The notes under the pieces: model-generated
Told to the model about the DNA's origin: nothing
What the model saw: only the letters and a program-made list of their open reading frames with translations
Database searches by the model: none
Shown: positions 24,094 through 40,409 of the stretch, piece by piece
Layout of the letters: each line of letters opens with the position of its first letter
Position numbering within the stretch: the first letter of the stretch is position 1
DNA from: Chrysoperla carnea
Lineage: Eukaryota; Arthropoda; Insecta; Neuroptera; Chrysopidae
Assembly: GCF_905475395.1 (NCBI RefSeq)
Contig: NC_058338.1
Location: forward strand, 36,710,935 to 36,774,934
Reading direction: 5' to 3'
DNA length: 64,000 nt
Program-made: the position numbers and the translations under genes

Positions 24094-27000
24094 TTTATTT
24101 TATAGAATAATTTTCATTACAGCCTATGAATAATTTTTCATTCTTTAAAAATTGTTGTAGTGTAACATAATACTCTCTCTTGCAACATAACAATTTTTTG
24201 GAGACTTAACTTCCTGTTTCAAGTTTGCTCCTCAGCTTAATAATAATTCGTAGACTATTAAGAAACTATTGCCGGAACACTCATATCAATAATATAATGA
24301 AAAAATATAGAATATAATAATAACTTAAAAAAACCCGCGCACGGCGTTAAATTCAATTTTGCACGCAACGAATATAGTATTTGAGAGCTCACTGTTATGA
24401 TTAAGAATATTGCATAGGTATTTTACTCTCGTCTATACAGTTTGAGTTTCGGTGCCAAACTATGTTTCAAAAGAGGACACATTTTTATTGAAAAAATGTA
24501 TATGAATAAAATAGAATCAGATTAGACAAAATAATAGGAAGTTCAACTACAAAGTTTTAAAAACGATCAAAACTTTAAAAAACATGTATTAAGGGAACCT
24601 ACCACCTTGGTGAGTAGAAAAAAAAGAAAACTTTTTAAGATGAATATCGTCACTCCTACTGTAATTTCAGAAAATACAGAATGTTTTGAAAATCACGAAG
24701 TTAGGTAAACCTAATGAAAAACACCTTTATTTTGATCGTAGAACCTGAAAATAATAATCATTTAAAAAAAATACATCTTTGATACATTCCGCGTTTTCGG
24801 CCACCACATGTATCTTTAAAATGTACAGCCAATAACCTGCCATCTATTCCTGAAAGACAATTTTGTTAAAATCAAGTCGTTTAACCATAATCTTTCGTGT
24901 GTCCTATAGAGTGAATAACCATGTACATTCACTATTTTCTACCACAAAAACCTCAATTTTCTTCTTACAATCTAGTTTTATTAAACCATTTTTATGTTAG
25001 TTAGAACACGAGTCACTTCATTAAACATATCATTCATTAAACAAATTATTACACAAGGCTTATGTTCCCGTCGCTTCCACCATAACAATGGTAATAACTT
25101 TAATAATTATAATGGTTCTTCGTTTGTTGGAAAATCTGTGTAGGAGGTTAAGAATAATCTGATCTGACTAATTTGTTTTAACAAATCATTTGTTGTGAGA
25201 ATTTTTAGATTTTGTAAATGACCCTGCAAAACACAAATATGATAAACATGCCAATAGGTTTACAAAGTAAACCAATAAAATGTTTTCAACTTAAAAAACA
25301 ACATCTTTTACAAACTTTTTTTGTACGATGATTTAGTTAAAAAACTAGTATGAATAAATTATAAGGTTAACGATAAAATGTTTCCAAAAAAAAATTTTCA
25401 TGAAGATTATCTTTCTAATTTCAATTTTTCTATTATCCCTTATCGGCTAAGAACTTGAGTTGATTTTCCAAAGACCTTGTGCCTCAAATTAAGACCTCAA
25501 TAAGATGACTCTTTACGTATAGAACAAATTTTACTTGGATTATTTAAAAGCCCTCAAAAGATTTTCAGCTGGATTGTTTAAAATGGGCACCCGGTATATC
25601 AATTAAACAGCCATCTTGTAACAACACATACATAGAGAATAGAATGTATATACATAAACCTATAAATGTTAAATTAAATCTATTATTAATTAATTTATAA
25701 ATTAATTATGCAAATATCGATTTTATTATTTATTTTACATTTTATGTTTATTTTATTGCTTATAAAATAATTCATATAATTAATGATATTTGGGGGTGGC
25801 AGACCTTCAACTGTCAGGCAATTATGGAATTCTGGAATGTTAAAACCAATATTTATAGATGTAGAACCAGTGTACATTTTGGCAAGTCAATTTTTTATAG
25901 TCCCGGTGCTCATCAGCATACATTAACACTCATAAACAGATCTATAGGAATTGATGAAAGAGAACGTACTACTTACAATAATTTTCCAAGGAGACTTTTC
26001 TAATTACAAGAAGAAGATAACGAAGTTGTTAGACTAAACATAGCTTATCAATGACAGCACAACGTATTAATTAAGAAGGAGCATAGTAGGTGGAGGGGAC
26101 ATCTAAATCGACTGCAGCGCTGTTATTTTATAAAGTTTGCAATAAATCATGCGATTTATTTAAAATACGACTAAGTTTTTGATAAAATAATTTGTTCTTT
26201 TTATACTTTAACATTATGGTAAATCTAGTTATCTTATTTCTGCACTTGTACCTCGTAAGGGACTGAAAAATGTAATAATTTTGAGTAGCATGAGGGAAAT
26301 AGTTCGTAAATTCCGCGTAGCTAATATATCAATAAATTCATTTTCAATTTTTCGAAACAGTTACAATTGTTGTCTTTATCATGTTTACTCAATTACTATG
26401 ATAAAATCATCAAAAACCGGTAGCATGAGGGTTACCGTTTAGTAAAAGAATTGAAAGAAGTTTCAATTTCTAAGAAGAAAACTCGGCTATATGCTTTGAA
26501 GAATATTTTGAAAGTACTTTGCTAAACAAAAATAAGTAGATATCATTTTAACTCGCAAATATCTCTTGTCTTCAGTCAACACGGAAATACTTTTCACGTC
26601 TTCTAAGGTAACAATATTAAATTTTCCGAGCACCATAGAAGAGAGCTCACCGGCTATGGGAATTTTCGTAGAACAACAGCCTCTCAACTGTGTATTCTTG
26701 AAATAATGAATTGGCAAAATGTATACACATTTACAAAGTAAAAGAAAATTACTAGACTGAAGTAAACACGTTGATGCTGAGGCTGTTGATGTTCTTATAA
26801 CAAGTAAATATTTCTTGACTCAAATACGTAGTACTAACTTCAGAAATTAGACTCTTTAGTGTCGCAATTACAACTGTTGTGATCCAAAAATAGATTTTTA
26901 GTGTAGGCCAGCTCAATCATAGCCGAAGTTAGCTTTTTCTCACACCTACACTAAGGTTGACACTGCTCCCGTGAAAATAAAGAAAACTACTTTTTTAATA

Positions 27001-29847
27001 GAGGCTGCTGCCTAAATGGTAAATGCTGCACTGGGACTCTTAGGTATGTCCAGATATGTGTGGATGTAGGTACCTATAGGTGAAGCATTCTGAAAGTATT
27101 CCCTTCCCATCATTAAAAATTTCCCTTCTTGTTTCATCGATATTAATGACATAAACTTAGCAGTGTACTTTTGTTTTTTAAACAAATAGCTCACAAAGGC
27201 AGGCTTTCTCTGACGACAGTTTAAAATATATCCAACACTCAACGGCGTTGGCTAAAACTCTAGCCTCGTGTATTCGGGGTATTAATGATAATTTTAGTAC
27301 GAGATGAGAAGGTCATTTGCGTTAGTTTTACAATATTAAAAAGTTAATTATCGTTAAAATTAAAAATATTTAGCAATTTCAGCATTTTATTGAACATGTG
27401 ATGTGTATATAAATACATAAACGTCTGAAAAAAATATAAAAATTCATTATCAGTATTCACAATTACACATATAAATAAAATACATATTTCAGATTATACT
27501 TTTAATACGTACTTTTTAGTTTTAAAAAAAATTTTAATAATAGGAATTATAATATATGTTTGATTAGATAGTCTTTGTATACTCGAGTGCATTAAACATG
27601 AATCACTAGATCACTGTTTACTTGTTAACATTATTATACAATGTGTTTATACCAAACATAGCCAAAGAATTATTACACGCGTATACTGTTTAAGCCTAGT
27701 TTAGTGATAAGAATAATTAAAATGTTTTATACCTTTCTACTCGGTTGTTGTATATTTTTTTTGTTGTGTAAGCACGAAGCGCGTGCTATTTGAATTCATT
27801 TATATTTAACTACAACATCTTATGTGTGTGCGTGTGTAGTACAATATGACGAAAAAGAGAAAGGGAAATATAGAGAAAGAGAATGCAATGTTTAAACACA
27901 TTGTAAGTGTATTGTCTGGTTATAGACTAAGAGATGATGACAGAAGACGTTCTCCCATTTTCTACTAAATGCCTTCTTAAGAATTAATAATTAACCCTAA
28001 AATATGAAAGACATAGAGGGGTTATTGACAGCTGTACGCTTGCACGTCATAAGGTCTTTTTATAAAGAATTTTAACCTTTTTCCTTGATATTATATTGCC
28101 TGCCTTTGTAACATAAGGTAGTGCAAACAAATTCAACCTATAATAATTGATGGCATGCAATTCACAACGGCGAATGGGCTCAAAGGGTTATGTAAAAATG
28201 AGAAAAAAAATAGCGCATTTCCATGCGAAAATGCATTTCGATGTAAATCATTAAAGTTTTCATCACAAAAAGACTCTGCGAAAATTGGCACGCGCCCCTC
28301 GTATAACCAAGAGTGAAAAATTTTGTGATAATTCAACATTCAAACAACAATTTTCGAGATACTAAACTTTCAATGATTTTGACACAAGTGATAAGACGTA
28401 TGAAATGTTTCTAAACGTTTATAAAATTTCAAAATTTACAGCTTTTTGAGAAATTCACAATTCACGGAAACTCATTTGTTTATTGTTAATAAGAATTGTG
28501 AATAGAAATTTAGTATTTAGTATTTAGTATAGGTACGTAATAAAATAATAAAAAAACGATTATTAATTTAAAATACAAATATTCTTTTGAGAACACTTGT
28601 ATTTTTATAATTTTTTATCTTACGTAAGATTTATAAGATTCGTCCCTACCACTTTTGTCAGCAAAAGTAAGAAAAAATTGAACTCCGGCTCTCCTTAAGC
28701 CTGCTTATACGTAATGATCCCCAATATGTTTTTGGTTTTGTGCCCTTTTAAACTTTTATTCTATTTATCAAGAACTAACATTTCAGAATTTTTCAGAAAA
28801 TTTTATTTGGGCCACTTTTCCATAAGGAACGTGTGGAAAACTTTCTAAACATTTTAAAGTTTTACAAAGCCACTTTATAAATTGCAAAATAATTGTAATG
28901 TTATACATTTCGTAGAATACATTTTACAAAAATGTCTGAATATACATATAATTAATAATTTTTATTATTTGGAAATTCATTATAAAATATTCTAACATGT
29001 AATTATTAATTAAAATATTAATTAAAATATGATAATAATTCGCATTGTTCATTTTATGACAGCACTTTAAACTAACATACAAAGCTTATATAATGCAATT
29101 GTTTAACCTTGTTTGAATCATTTTTATCTAATAAGATCGTATGGCAAAATTTTGTATTGACTGTACTTAACTCGCATTATGAGCATTTTACTCACGCTCA
29201 ATTTTAAACATACATAACTTTTATTTTTCCAATGCGATATGTGGTTGAAACTTTTTCTATTGTTATATAATTTTCTTTTTTTTCGAATAAATGCATTTTT
29301 CATATTTTTTCAACCTATCAACAGTGTTTTTTTAAATTTATTTGTTGCAAGCTCTTCAGAAATTGTGAGAATTTATCTCATCACGAGTGTAAAGGTGCAA
29401 GCAAAAAAATATTAAAAATAAAAAATTCTTAAAAACGTGAATTGCGAAAAACTGACTGACTGGCTAAAGGGGGGAGTCTTACACTTACAAAAATCGATTG
29501 ATCAAAAACTTACATCTCAAGAAACAGGCCATTTCCTACGTTTTTTGATCCGTAGAATCGATCTTTCATTATAATTCGCATTTTATGATTTTTTTTAATC
29601 GGCTTCAGCTGATCAATCAGATGAATCAAAAACTTTTTCACAACACCCTGTACATTATTCAATCGAATTAATAGTATTTTATTGAATTAATTAGAGTCAA
29701 TTGTTATCTCAAATTATATAAGATTTTATCTCTAATAATAAAAAAAATGCATAGATACTATTTTCTTTAACATAAAATAAGTGTTTCTTTAATTTTAGTC
29801 ATTAAAGTGGTTCGGCTGTCACGTGACTAGTCAACTAGGAAATTCTT
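24094..29847. other. Intergenic, no supported gene
   Basis: AT-rich. The minus-strand frames 26487-26717 and 27012-27242 (76 codons each) are unrecognised and have no splice-linked partners that I can see. A small TTAGTGTAGG...CCTACACTAA hairpin lies at about 26898-26954. A short TAGTATT tandem occurs near 28507-28531. Confidence 0.4.
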
Positions 29848-29940
29848 ATGACGTAAATGTAAGAAAATGCTCTAAAAATATCGTAAACTAGGTAATTTGT
29901 ATGACGTAAATGTAAAAAAATGTTCTAAAAATATTGAAAA
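29848..29940 (+). repeat. Two-unit tandem repeat
   Basis: A unit reading TATGACGTAAATGTAA(G/A)AAAATG(C/T)TCTAAAAATAT(C/T)G occurs twice in a row with a period of about 53 bp. An ACGTCATAC sequence in the loop of the 32578-33099 foldback is the reverse complement of part of this unit, suggesting a family link. Confidence 0.6.
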
Positions 29941-32577
<2,637 letters not shown>

Positions 32578-33099
32578 AGTACAGTAAAAGATGTTACAAA
32601 TAAAGGAAAATGAAAGAAATCGTTCGCTTTTTGCTAAAACCTCATGGAGTGTATTTTTTAGGTTTCAAATATCATTAGTAAGGAATGAGTTGGTTGTGAA
32701 ATGTTTTTCTATTTGTTAATAAACAATAAATTGTTAATCAATCAAACAATCAATGTTAAAGTTGACTTACAAAATTAGTAAATAGGCAACTTGAATTAAG
32801 TATCGCTATACATGTATAATAGTTTCCGATTATTTGACAAACACTTACGTCATTTACGTCATACAAGTTGCCTATTTACTAGTTTTTTATCTGACCTTTA
32901 ACATTGATCGTTTCATTGAATTAAAATTTTATTTTTATTATTTTTAGTTTATTAATAAATAGTAGCATTTGCACCACTAAATAAATCATGCCTTACTAAT
33001 GATATTTAACACCTAAGAAACACATTCCATGGGCAAAATGCGAGAGGTTTCTTTCATTTACCTTTATTAGCCGATTTTTGTAACATCTTTTACTGTACT
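32578..33099. mobile_element. Long foldback element with ~216- to 236-bp arms
   Basis: The left arm 32578-32793 and right arm 32864-33099 are inverted, imperfect copies. The outer ends are AGTACAGTAAAAGATGTTAC and GTAACATCTTTTACTGTACT. The inner ends are TAAATAGGCAACTTG and CAAGTTGCCTATTTA. The loop is 70 bp. The right arm carries a few small insertions. There is no coding capacity, so it would be a MITE or foldback transposon moved by another element's transposase. It lies 1.6 kb upstream of the VRK1 gene. Confidence 0.75.
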
Positions 33100-34723
33100 G
33101 ACGTATTCAAAAATTATTTAAGACATCATGTTTAAAATGTTATTAATCATTTGTAAAATATGCTTGTATGATTTTTAGAACAGAAAAGTCAAAAATACCA
33201 TCAATAATTGTTACTGACTACAATAACATCAAATAATGTTGTAATAAGGCGTTTCCATCGTACTGCCCATCGCGGTTTTGTCTTTGTCATTCTTAATTCA
33301 ACATATGGGATAGCAATGATAAAATTTTCAGAATTAGGCTTTCGCGCTCTCACCTCTCTAATTGGTTGAAAATTTGTATGTGAGTTAAGTTAACGTCAAG
33401 GAATTGCCTTTAGGGAGTGTCAAATATTCAGCAATTCCCTTTTTTTATGACTCTACAGCCTCACTAAATTGAATTAGAAGATTGAAAATTTTTATGGTAC
33501 CTAACCGAGTTAATGGTAAACAAGTGCCTTTTGGTAGTGGTAACTTCTAGATTGTCTTACTAAAATTCTTCGAATTTGTAATGCCATGAAAATAGTTTAT
33601 TGCCAAAGGAAAATAAATAGACGAATTTTGCGATAACTAAAACAACTGAAAAATTTCAGTGGACAACGAGACTACATTAACATGTTTACAAATCAAAATG
33701 TGAAATGTTAATCTTTTCACAAATAAATTTTAGTAATAATATAATCATCAACGGTGAATGTCTAGTATTTCAAGTTCAGTCCAATGAGTGTAAGTATAAT
33801 AAGTAAGGCATAGGTACTAAGGTAAATATTTTAGCATTTAATTTTCGTTAGTTTATGAACTAACTGGAAATAGATTACGAGCTTGAATCGAAATAGTCCA
33901 GTTCTTGATCTTCGGGAAAGTATTTCAACAGAGAGTTTAAAAATGATTGAGTGGTGATTAAAAAGCGCTCGCCTCAAAAAGAAGCGAGTGCATGGCAAAG
34001 TTGATGCTGGAAGCTTTTATCCAAGAACATATATATTAAGAACATGAAATCTCCTATGTCGAATTAGACGAGTTCAAGTCATCGAAATTGTTCAATTGAT
34101 TGATACAAAGTACGCAGCAACCGACTCGCCCAGATAGGCGCCTTTTTTCTTGTTACCCTTTCCACTCTAGTTTGCATCCTTATTTATATGTTCTTGCCTT
34201 TATCGAACTTATCTTACAAATGGGCTCATTGATAATTGTTAAGAAATACTCAATTTTTACAATATTTTTCCAAAAATGACGAAAATTTTCTGCTTGAAAT
34301 GTTAGTTCAACAATAAACTTTATTTAAATTTTGTTTCGCAGCTTTTAAAAAAAATTATGAAAAATAGAAAAAGCCTGAAACGGCCTATTCGACTATGGTT
34401 CGTTCTATAATTATGTATAGGTCTGTGATCTGTATACTGTCATTATTATTCTATGGTAGTAGATAGTAGTTCATATTCCCTGTCGGTATAGAGATAAAAG
34501 CAAAGAGCAACAAGTTTGTTGTTGAAATTATAAAGCTGATATTTATTATTCAATTCGTTATGTTTAATTTGAAGTGAGTTTAAATTTAAAGTTATTTGAC
34601 AATTATAATTAAAAGTTTTCATTTTGTTAACGATTTTCTGTATTATTCACTTAGTTTTTACACATAAAATGGTATAAGATACAAAATATTAATAAAAGGT
34701 TAATTAAAAATATACAAATAAAA
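33100..34723. other. Upstream region of the VRK1 gene
   Basis: Contains the presumed promoter and 5' UTR of VRK1. No clear TATA box at a usual distance. A 16-base word, TATAGGTCTGTGATCT (34416-34431, about 290 bp before the ATG), recurs in the same orientation relative to the gene upstream of mago nashi. A 5' UTR intron cannot be excluded. Confidence 0.4.
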
Positions 34724-37700
34724 ATGCCTCCAAAGTCAACTGATAAAAAAGCGCCAAACAAAAAAGGGGCAAATGGCTATAAACTACCAGATCCAATACC
34801 TGCTGGCGAGGTACTTACCGATATTGCTAAGAAACAATGGATAATTGGGCCGTCAATCGGAGTTGGAGGCTTTGGCGAAATTTATTCAGCATCAGTACAT
34901 AAACCAGGCACAAAAACATCTTATAATTATGTTGTTAAAATTGTAAGTTTATATATTAACAAAACAACAATTTTCAAATAATTAATCCCCATTAATTGTA
35001 ATTGCTTTTAGGAGCCTCATGGAAATGGGCCTTTATTTGTTGAAATGCACTTTTATATGCGAAATGCTAAATCTAGTGATAGTAAGAACTGCATATCTAA
35101 CATACATGAATGTTTATTTACTACGTAATTTTTTTTTAGTTGATGCCTGGATAAAGAAAAAGAATCTTCCATATTTGGGAATGCCGCGATATATAGGATC
35201 AGGATCACATGAATGCAAAGGTCAGAAATATAGATTCGTTGTTATGGAAAGATTTGGTAAAGATTTATGGTCTTTATTTTTGGAATCCGAACGCGTTTTC
35301 CCAGTCGCAACAGTATTTCGTATTGCACATCAAGTAGTAAGTAATATACCTGAATAATATATAAATGCTTTCTCGCACTACTTTATTAAAAATAATTATG
35401 AAATGTCCGGCTTTTGTGTAAAATCGGTCTAATTTATATTCGTTTAAGTATTAAATCACCAAAAACTCTTAGAAGTTTAAAAATAACTTATTTAAGTTTG
35501 GAAAAAAATTGGCAATTTTTTTGTCTATGACGTTATTTTTGGATTGATTGTATTTGCTATGCATAACATTTTTAGTTGATCCAGGCTAGTCGAGTGTTTT
35601 GATCTTCATTTTCGTTTGAGTTACTGTTAACCTCTAGGAGAAGTTCACATATAACCTATGTTTTTGACATTTAATTTTTACTAAAAATTTCACAGGTCTA
35701 CAAAAAACAAATTTTTTGTCAGCTGCATGAGATATTTTTGCTTAATTATATGTTTTAGAATGCGCTGATTTCAGAAGTGATGGCCATTATTCTCTATCAC
35801 GTAAGGTTTTTTGCAAATTCAAAAACAAAAAATTGGTTAAAGCACTCGTTTATTAAAAATTATACAGTAGCCTGTAAGCATAGTGACATTCCATCTTTCT
35901 TGGTATTGTCTCTCGATATTAGTATTTCTCAAAAACTTTTGCACTACATCCTTGAACGATACCCAAGTTTTTGTTTCTTTCTCATTCATACTTTCCATAA
36001 AGAGGTTGTGGGTTAAAAGCCTTCTTATGTCGGGGCCAGTGAAAACTCCCTCTTTCAACTTTGTTTCTGACAGCTTCGGGAATTTTGTACATAGATATTT
36101 AAAACAGTCTGCATCCTCTTGTAGTGATTTTACAAATTGTTGCATCAACTCCAATTTGATATGGAGAGGTGGCAAAAAAACTTTTTCTGGCGACACCAAA
36201 GAAGTATTGATAACATTTTTATCTCCAGGTTTTAAAGTTTCTCGGGGTGGCCAATCACATTTAGTTCTATGCTGTTCTCTGGCCCTACTATCCCATAAGC
36301 ACAAGAAGCAAGGGTATTTAGTATAGCCTGCCTGCTGACCCAAAAGCATCGTGAGTATTTTGAAGTCCCCACAAACCATCCATTAATGGTCCTGATATTT
36401 GATTCTTTCCAAGATAATGGTCAAATTATTATAGTTAGTTTTCTTCCATTTGCACAGAATACCCCATTGGAAGCGAAATTAATATATTTTCATTGTGCAA
36501 TATTAATACTTTAAGACTAGTTTAATATAATATTACTATAAAATATTATATAATACTACTTAGAGACTAGTTTATGTTGTTACTAATATCTATAAAAACC
36601 TATGTGATAGAATGTTTTGAATATTTTTCCTGTTTTTGGGAGGTCAAAATCTATAAGAAAATGTAAAAAAAATTCTATGCAGTTTTTTAGTCGCAGACCT
36701 GTGTTATCAACTAAATTGAGTTTATCGGTTTTCTATCCCCTTAATGTAATTTAGATTGCCATTAAATATTCTAAAAAACGGTATAGAATATATCAAATTT
36801 TGAGAATTAATCAGTAAAATGGGCGGATATAGTCAAGTTTTTAATAAAAGCTATGACTGTAAACATTAACCCAAATTTTTTATGTATTACTGTATTTAAG
36901 TAATTTTTATTAAAATTATTTTAGCTAAATGTTTTGGAATATATTCATAGTCGAGGATACGTACACGCAGATATCAAAGGAGCAAATATACTTATGGATA
37001 TAGATGCTAAATTACAATATCAAACGTACTTAGTTGATTTCGGGCTTGCATCTCATTTTACTACGAAAGATTTCAAACCCGATCCTAAAAAAGCACACAA
37101 TGGTACAATTGAATATACAAGTCGAGATGCTCACCATGGAGGTTTGTACAAATATTTAAGGAAATACTTGATCTGAGAAAGTATCTCCGGTACGCAATTG
37201 GACGGAATTGTAGAACCATTTTAGGGTAATTGATTGGCAAAAAGTTAAAACTCTCTGAAACAAAAAGTTGGTTAGCGAATAAAATCGGTTAATATAATAA
37301 AGGAAGTTTAGTGGAGGATATCTTAGGATAACTTGTCTCTAATTTACGATTTTAATGTTATATAAAAAATTATCTCTAAAACAGTAAAAATAATAGGGAA
37401 CATTCATGAAATTTAAATTTCGTTCAAAAATTTTTTTTTCCGTAACTTTATGGCTGGACATTTCAACTAAACCATTATTTTAGTAATTAATATATTTTTA
37501 ATTACTTAAAATTAATTAATAAAAGTACAAATTCAGTGAGAAAAATTCAAAATTTCTAAAACGGGAAATTCAAATTTTTAAACGAACGTGACATCATAGT
37601 ACTGGCTTGTCTTTGTTGACATACTGTATGGTATTAATTACTTACATTTTGTATGGTATTACATTGATTTCTATTATTCTACGAGTTTTTATTAGAAAAC

Positions 37701-40409
37701 TTAATGATAACGAGTGTAAATTCTTTTTTTTAAGGGTAAATTATACATTGAACTGTCACCAATTGACAGATCACGTACTTATACGCTATCAACAGAGAGC
37801 GCCAAAAAACTGCGTTTATATATCTCAAAATTATAATGTATTTTAAATATTTTTTTACACCTAATCACACCATTTTTTAGCAGTATTTATATTTTTTACT
37901 TTGTTATAACTGACTGGGAGGTTGCGGGTTCGAATCCAGGCAGCGACAGTGTGAACAAATTATAATTAATAGGGATGCAGAATTGATCACATTGTCGTCG
38001 CTTGGATAAGATTAACAAATAATGATGTGGGTGGCCTCTGTTAAGGCATATGTCAGAGATACGGAGGTTAAACCCCATTATTATTGTTAATTTAAAAAAA
38101 TTTATGTCGTATAATATGCTTTCTTAGAAAAGTCGCTAAGGATACGGAACTCTAAAGAATTTTTAATTTCGTCTAAAAATATACTTGTCAAATGGTCTCA
38201 GGTGATTATATACTATGGTATCAAAAATCTAAATACTATATAAAAAAATGAAAAGTTCTGTTTCATTGAGTACTGAAGTTCCCTTTTTGTTTGGAATTTA
38301 ATATGTCAAAAAGTTGGCAATTGGTATCTTGATAAAAAAATTTTTTCGCGATTTCTTAAATAAAAATTAGCACGAATAATTTACACCTATTTGCACTGCA
38401 TGAATTAATAATTTTAATCTCATTTTATTTTTCAGTGTTAACACGACGAGGAGACATTGAAATTTTGGCATATAATTTATTACAATGGTTAGGGAATAAA
38501 TTACCCTGGGAGGAAAACTTAAAGGATCCTGTAAATGTTCAAAAACGTAAGGAAGAATTTATGAGCAGTATAAATAATCTAAAATCAACATTTAAAAATT
38601 TACCAGGTAATTAAATATTTACAAAAAATAACAAACTAAGAGTATCCCAGATTTGTAGGGCTTTACACGAGATTGAAACTGCGGTATCGTTTCCGAGATG
38701 AAGTCGGTACCTTATCGTTCAAGACAAAAAAAAAGAGTCAAAAATTATAAAAACCAAAATTCATAGTTCTTTAAAACAACTTAGCTTTTTTTCCCAATTT
38801 TGAAACGTAGATATCACCATTGCAAAAGTCTAAGCTAGGTTTAACTGATTACATATAAATTAATATGTTGAAGAAAGAAGAAATGATAACTTGAATAGAA
38901 TGAAGAGAGACATAAGTAATTTTAATCGAATCGGGCTTCGGCGGAGTCGAATAGGTTCGTTTTGACGTTGACACCATCTCTAATATTTGATCACAAAATC
39001 ATCTTGATTATTAGTCCATATAATGTTTATTGATTAAATGGAACAATGATAGTTTGTAAACCTTAGAGGACTAGATTAAGTCATTCCAAATTTGTAATCA
39101 TTTGCAGCTTTTTTAAAATACCGTTTATTTATTCTTTCCAGTTGAACTCATAAAACTATTTGAGTATGTCATAGCAATGAAATATGATACTGAACCGGAT
39201 TACGAAAAATTATCAGATATTTTTCAGAAAGGTTACAGTAAAAATGCGGAATCTATGGACGGTGATCTCCTATTCATGACACCGCCAGTACCAAAAACTA
39301 AAAGAGCAAAAAAGCCAACGCCATCTCAAAAAGCAGAAAAATATGAAACTAGTACTCCTAAAGAAGATACAACACCACCTAAACGCAAAATTCGTACTCC
39401 TAAAAGTGCCACTAAAAAACCAACAAGTGCTACCAAAAAAGATCCCTCAAAAGAATTAACACCACAATTAAATAAAATTACATTTGACTTAGCTGACTTG
39501 TCCGGTTCCGATGATAATTACGAACCACCGGAATCATTGAAACGTCAAGCCAATGCTAAACAATCTCGAAATCATTTGAAACGTGTACAAACTGATGAGA
39601 AAACTCCAACCAAAAAAATTGAAAAAAGTCGTCGAATAAAAAGTGATGACGATATTGATGAACCAAATGAAGATCTCAAGAAAGTAACCAGAACTAGGTT
39701 AAAACGAGCACAAAGTGTTGACCAACCAGAAAAACTTGACTTGTCCGATTTCGATGATAATTGCGAACCACTGGAATCAGTGAAACGTCAAACCAATGCT
39801 AAACAGTCTCGAAATCATTTGAAACATGTACAAAGTGATGACAAAACTCCAACCAAAATAATTGAAAAAAGTCGTCGAGTAAAAAGTGATGACGATATTG
39901 AGGAACCGGATGAAGATCTCCAGAAAGTAACCAGAACTAGGTTAAAACGAGCACAAAGTGTCGACCAACCAGAAAAACTTGAACCCTCGCCTAGATTACG
40001 TAAACGTATTGAACCAAAAAAAGAAACTAACAAAGTAAAACAATTATTAAAGTCTAAAATGAATTCATCAGATGCGGAAAATAAGGATAGTACAATAGAA
40101 GTTGAAAAAAGTGATTCGGATATCTTCCTTTCATTTACAGAAGAAACTAATGCGTCGTTAGAAGATTCACCCTTGATTGTCAATCGTCGTCGAAGTTCAA
40201 GTCGATTTCATCCGAAAAATATATCATCATCACCAGTGAAAACATCCTTGTCAGATGATTCACCAAAAAAGACGTCTAAACGAAAAGTATTAACTACTAC
40301 AGTAGATAAAAATGAAATTTTGAAAAAAACCAGAAGTGGTCAAAAGAAAGCTGCGGTCGATTGGAAGAGCTTTCCAACAATACAAAATGGAAGAACAGTT
40401 TCGAAATGA
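34724..40409 (+). CDS. VRK1: Vaccinia-related kinase 1 / nucleosomal histone kinase-1 homologue
   Basis: Serine/threonine kinase of the VRK family (ballchen/NHK-1 in Drosophila), a nuclear kinase acting on histone H2A and on BAF in mitosis and meiosis. The six coding exons I join are 34724-34942, 35012-35081, 35140-35336, 36925-37141, 38436-38606 and 39142-40409. All introns are GT...AG, phases agree, and the total is 713 aa. Visible motifs: glycine loop G-V-G-G-F-G-E-I-Y (residues 46-54), ATP lysine K72 in V-V-K, catalytic H-A-D-I-K-G-A-N with D178, and D-F-G at 200-202. All match VRK1 spacing. The conserved [13 protein letters not shown] activation region and P-W-E-E-N-L follow. The last exon holds a long basic/acidic Ser-rich tail with two tandem 81-residue repeats (39495-39737 and 39738-39980). 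Human VRK1 has D-Y-G where this has D-F-G. Likely poly(A) signal AATAAA at 40649. Confidence 0.93.
35837..36379 (-). pseudogene. Transposon-associated protein remnant, antisense in VRK1 intron 3
   Basis: A 180-codon open frame lying wholly inside VRK1 intron 3 (35337-36924) on the opposite strand. It resembles a repetitive arthropod protein family of unknown function. Its markers are [15 protein letters not shown]-x-W-D-S-R-A-R near the N terminus, L-P-P-L-H-I-K-L in the middle, then G-P-D-I-R-R-L and E-R-x-Y-Q-x-R-W-N near the end. From memory of the family, a stretch of several dozen residues is missing between [12 protein letters not shown] and the R-Q-Y-Q-E-R-W-N block, so this looks internally deleted. 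The usual N-terminal part is absent too. Multi-copy occurrence in arthropod genomes implies a mobile origin. I would not call it a working host gene. Confidence 0.6.
37911..38090 (+). repeat. tRNA-derived SINE-like element in VRK1 intron 4
   Basis: Starts with a clean pol III B-box, GCGGGTTCGAATCCAGGCAG (37924-37943), the T-arm of a tRNA. It continues into a body ending TACGGAGGTTAAACCCCATT followed by a (TTATTG)-like tail. The 5' tRNA half (A-box) is missing or too decayed to see. It lies in the same direction as the host gene. Confidence 0.45.

Noticed and set aside
35777-36326. Plus-strand frames of 79 and 147 codons
   Set aside because: They are the complement of the recognisable minus-strand transposon-derived frame, which has the family motifs.
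39815-40183. 122-codon minus-strand frame
   Set aside because: Antisense shadow of the VRK1 last exon. The plus strand is clearly coding and carries the tandem repeat.
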